A stretch of DNA of 7,585 bases from Deltaproteobacteria bacterium. GTDB taxonomy: Bacteria > Desulfobacterota > Desulfarculia > Adiutricales > Adiutricaceae. The translations under genes were made by a program, and so were the position numbers. This document shows positions 5,767 to 7,585 of this stretch, piece by piece. Below the pieces are notes generated by a model. The model did not search any database. It worked only from the letters and a program-made list of their open reading frames with translations, and was not told the origin of the DNA. Location of the stretch: the NCBI GenBank assembly GCA_031278795.1, contig JAITJT010000255.1:1-7585 (forward strand), read 5' to 3'. Every line of letters begins with the position of its first letter. Within the stretch, counting starts at the first letter, position 1.

Positions 5767-7221
5767 ATGAATCTCCCTAAGACAAGCGTGCGCAAAAGTC
5801 TCCTAAGAGGAAGTTACCAGGCCTTTCTTCTGGCGGTTCCTGTTTTCCTGGTGCTTATCTGGGCCCCAGATGCCCAGGCCTCCTTTTGGGGATTCTTGGA
5901 AGAGGCGAAGGGGAAGCTTACGCACCTGAGCCCCAAGGAGATCGCTTTTATAGCGGCCCTTCCTTTCGTTCTTGGGGTCTTAATCACTATCTTCGTACTA
6001 TTACTCTTAAGGGGAGACTCCAAAAGCTCGCGCACCAAGACTAAGGATCCAGATATTCCTACCAGTAGGGAAAGGGGCTCAGGGGTCCCGGAGGGGGCGA
6101 CTCCGGATCTCCCGGCTGCCATGTTTCCCGGGGAGTGGAAAGAGCGAAGCGATAAAGAGAGGCTCGCGCTATTTGTTAAAAACACCAAGGCCGAGGCCTA
6201 CACTAGTTACAAGGAGGCCTTTTTTGAGACCCTTGGTAAGAAAAGCCCGTCCAAGCTCAAAGATCCGGCCCTCTTGAATGTTTCTGATAGAATAGAAAAC
6301 GTGCTCTCTTTGGCCTTGGGCGGTGACGAGCTCCTTATCGCCATGGGGGCCGGGGACCTCGATGACGAGGACCGGGCGGTCTTTAGATCGCATCTAAGGG
6401 AGCTCTTAGCTCCCTTCACTCTTCCGCCGCTACCCGCTCCCATAGTGGAGGTACGCCTCTTCACCGTGGCGCTTTTGGCGGCCCTGGGGGCTTTTTTCGG
6501 GAACCTGGGTGGCTCGGCCCTCTCCGGATTCCTAGGTTATCCCCAGGCCGTGGGGGCGCTCTTGGGTTGTGTCCTAGGCGCCTTTATACCCGTGGCCAGT
6601 TCCGTGTACCTGGCCCAGCACCGGCGGGTGAGACTCGCCCTCATGGCCCTGGTGGGCACCATGGCCGTGGTGGACACGGCCGCGGGCATCATCCGCCTGG
6701 GAACACTCTCATTGTTCTTGGGGGGAGGGGAAAGCTCGAGGGTTAAGCGCCTGCTCATGTACCTGGTGGCCTTTTTGATACTCCTTTTGGTGAAAGGGAG
6801 CGAGCGCTTTGACGCGGGCTCCTATGACGCATCCGTTTCCTACGCCATAGAGAGCTACCTAGAAGATGCCCTGCCACTGGTTAATGTCCTCATATTTAGG
6901 GTGAAAAGCGGGAGAGGGGAAAGAGAGGACCCCTCAACCAAGGTGACCAACGATCTGGTGCTTATCATCAAGAAGCTCTTAAACACTCCCGGATCCGAAG
7001 ACAACCTCCCCCTCCAGGACCTTAAGCGCAGGCTAAGCCTGGCTGGCTACGAGATGGAAGCCGCGCCTTATACGGATACGTTTTTGGAGTGGTCGGATTC
7101 CCTTAAGTCCCGCTACGAGACCTTCGGTTACGTGAAGACCGGCCAGATGGTGACCGTGGAGGAGGAGCCCGTGGTCAAGAACGGTGAGGTCTTGCGGAAG
7201 GGGCAGGTAGTCCCCCGCTAA
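5767..7221 (+). CDS. Polytopic membrane protein of unknown function beside an Hsp70-like gene
   Basis: ATG 5767 is preferred over an in-frame TTG at 5716: base composition turns GC-rich at 5767, and the ATG gives a clean signal sequence (basic RKSLLR, hydrophobic core 18-32, AQA before Ser39). No clear Shine-Dalgarno precedes it. The 484-aa product then has a membrane segment at about 57-81 (GVLITIFVLLLL), a polar region of about 140 residues (84-225) with a Pro/Ser/Thr/Gly-rich start, four further hydrophobic segments at about 228-246, 258-281, 288-306 and 327-343, and a polar tail of about 140 residues. The tail ends in short beta-like strands with VEEEPVV and GEVLRKGQVVP. I recognise no family. 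The next gene encodes an Hsp70/actin-fold protein, so a chaperone partner or membrane anchor role is possible, but that is inference. Composition matches the other native genes. Confidence 0.85.
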   Translation: MNLPKTSVRKSLLRGSYQAFLLAVPVFLVLIWAPDAQASFWGFLEEAKGKLTHLSPKEIAFIAALPFVLGVLITIFVLLLLRGDSKSSRTKTKDPDIPTSRERGSGVPEGATPDLPAAMFPGEWKERSDKERLALFVKNTKAEAYTSYKEAFFETLGKKSPSKLKDPALLNVSDRIENVLSLALGGDELLIAMGAGDLDDEDRAVFRSHLRELLAPFTLPPLPAPIVEVRLFTVALLAALGAFFGNLGGSALSGFLGYPQAVGALLGCVLGAFIPVASSVYLAQHRRVRLALMALVGTMAVVDTAAGIIRLGTLSLFLGGGESSRVKRLLMYLVAFLILLLVKGSERFDAGSYDASVSYAIESYLEDALPLVNVLIFRVKSGRGEREDPSTKVTNDLVLIIKKLLNTPGSEDNLPLQDLKRRLSLAGYEMEAAPYTDTFLEWSDSLKSRYETFGYVKTGQMVTVEEEPVVKNGEVLRKGQVVPR

Positions 7222-7224
7222 TAT

Positions 7225-7240
7225 GGATACTATCCTTTTT
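7225..7240 (+). terminator. Weak hairpin plus T-run after the membrane-protein gene
   Basis: GGAT (7225-7228) pairs with ATCC (7232-7235) around a three-base loop, followed directly by TTTTT (7236-7240), three bases past the stop codon. The stem is short, so termination would be partial at best, and read-through to the Hsp70-like gene is possible. Confidence 0.25.
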
Positions 7241-7241
7241 A

Positions 7242-7362
7242 GTTTATGAATTATAGTTTATGGCTAATGGCTTATGATTTTTAGCTTTTGGTTTATAGTT
7301 TATGGTTTATGACTTATGGTTTATGGCTTATGATTTATGGCTTATAGCTTTATGGTCTTATG
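7242..7362. repeat. Tandem array of a 7-bp repeat, about 17 units
   Basis: The spacer contains fifteen consecutive heptamers from 7242 to 7346, consensus GYTTATG, then two 8-bp variants (GCTTTATG 7347-7354 and GTCTTATG 7355-7362). GTTTATG occurs five times exactly (7242, 7256, 7298, 7305, 7319) and GCTTATG twice (7270, 7326). Other units differ by one or a few bases, for example ATTTATG, ACTTATG and GTTTATA. It lies between the membrane-protein stop and the Hsp70-like start. Heptameric arrays are known from cyanobacteria as STRR sequences with different units; no function is evident. Confidence 0.92.
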
Positions 7363-7517
7363 TAGCATTTTTACGTTGTATTCATCTTATTAGCTCAAGA
7401 ATTTTCTGACTCTTAGTAAATTTCTTTCGGCCTTTTTAAATAGCTTCATAATATATAACACATAACAAACACCTAGCCCTTAGAGGGCATTCACAGCGAA
7501 GGCGAAAAAGTGCCAAT

Positions 7518-7585
7518 ATGACGCCGCCAGCCAAGAAAGACGTCTTGGGAATAGATTTCGGGACGAGCAACACCTATATCACCAT
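7518..7585 (+). CDS. Hsp70-family (DnaK-like) ATPase, 5' end only
   Basis: Twenty-two codons from ATG 7518 run off the window end. VLGIDFGTSNTYIT at residues 9-22 is the first phosphate-binding motif of the Hsp70/actin superfamily (GIDLGTTNS in DnaK). The Phe and TSNT variant is more typical of divergent Hsp70-family paralogues than of canonical DnaK. No upstream in-frame start fits better, and the ribosome site is weak (AAGGCG about 7499-7504). A small hairpin (GCCCT 7476-7480 with AGGGC 7484-7488) lies in the leader. The role cannot be judged without the rest; FtsA- or MreB-like relatives share related motifs but fit less well. Confidence 0.8.
   Translation, partial: MTPPAKKDVLGIDFGTSNTYIT

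Overview
The window looks like a bacterial chromosome segment in which compact GC-rich genes (about 60 to 67% G+C in sampled stretches) sit in very AT-rich spacers (about 22% in a sampled stretch near 5281-5340). All four well-supported genes, and the small candidates, are on the plus strand. About two thirds of the window is coding. Wide AT-rich spacers with tandem repeats and a truncated transposase suggest an eroding genome, perhaps an anaerobic, host-associated Gram-negative bacterium of deltaproteobacterial type. That placement is inference from gene content and composition only. No rRNA, tRNA or CRISPR array was seen.

Layout. 1-833: a 44-codon candidate small ORF, then a 169-aa protein equivalent to only the zinc-finger and helix-turn-helix front part of an ISL3-family transposase, ending in a large imperfect inverted repeat with a T-run. 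834-1510: an AT-rich spacer with a nine-unit 11-bp tandem array (921-1019), a run of T-tracts and scattered inverted repeats. 1511-3164: a 48-codon candidate with a clear signal peptide overlaps the start of a 511-aa lipoprotein carrying two SPOR domains and a VWA-like domain whose metal site looks degraded. 3165-4824: a possible 16-codon leader and hairpin, a 487-aa PLP-dependent beta-eliminating lyase of the tryptophanase/tyrosine phenol-lyase family, and a strong intrinsic terminator. 4825-5766: an AT-rich spacer with no convincing gene. 5767-7585: a 484-aa polytopic membrane protein of unknown function, a heptameric tandem array (7242-7362), and the first 22 codons of an Hsp70/actin-fold protein that runs off the window.

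How the genes relate. The SPOR lipoprotein probably acts at cell-wall glycan in the periplasm. The lyase is cytosolic and splits an aromatic amino acid to pyruvate, ammonia and indole or phenol. The two share orientation and an 89-nt spacer, but no common pathway is evident. The membrane protein and the Hsp70-like gene are plausible partners, because Hsp70-family proteins are often encoded beside their cofactors; this pair is the best candidate for an undescribed system. The two tandem arrays differ in unit length and sequence, and both lie in spacers.
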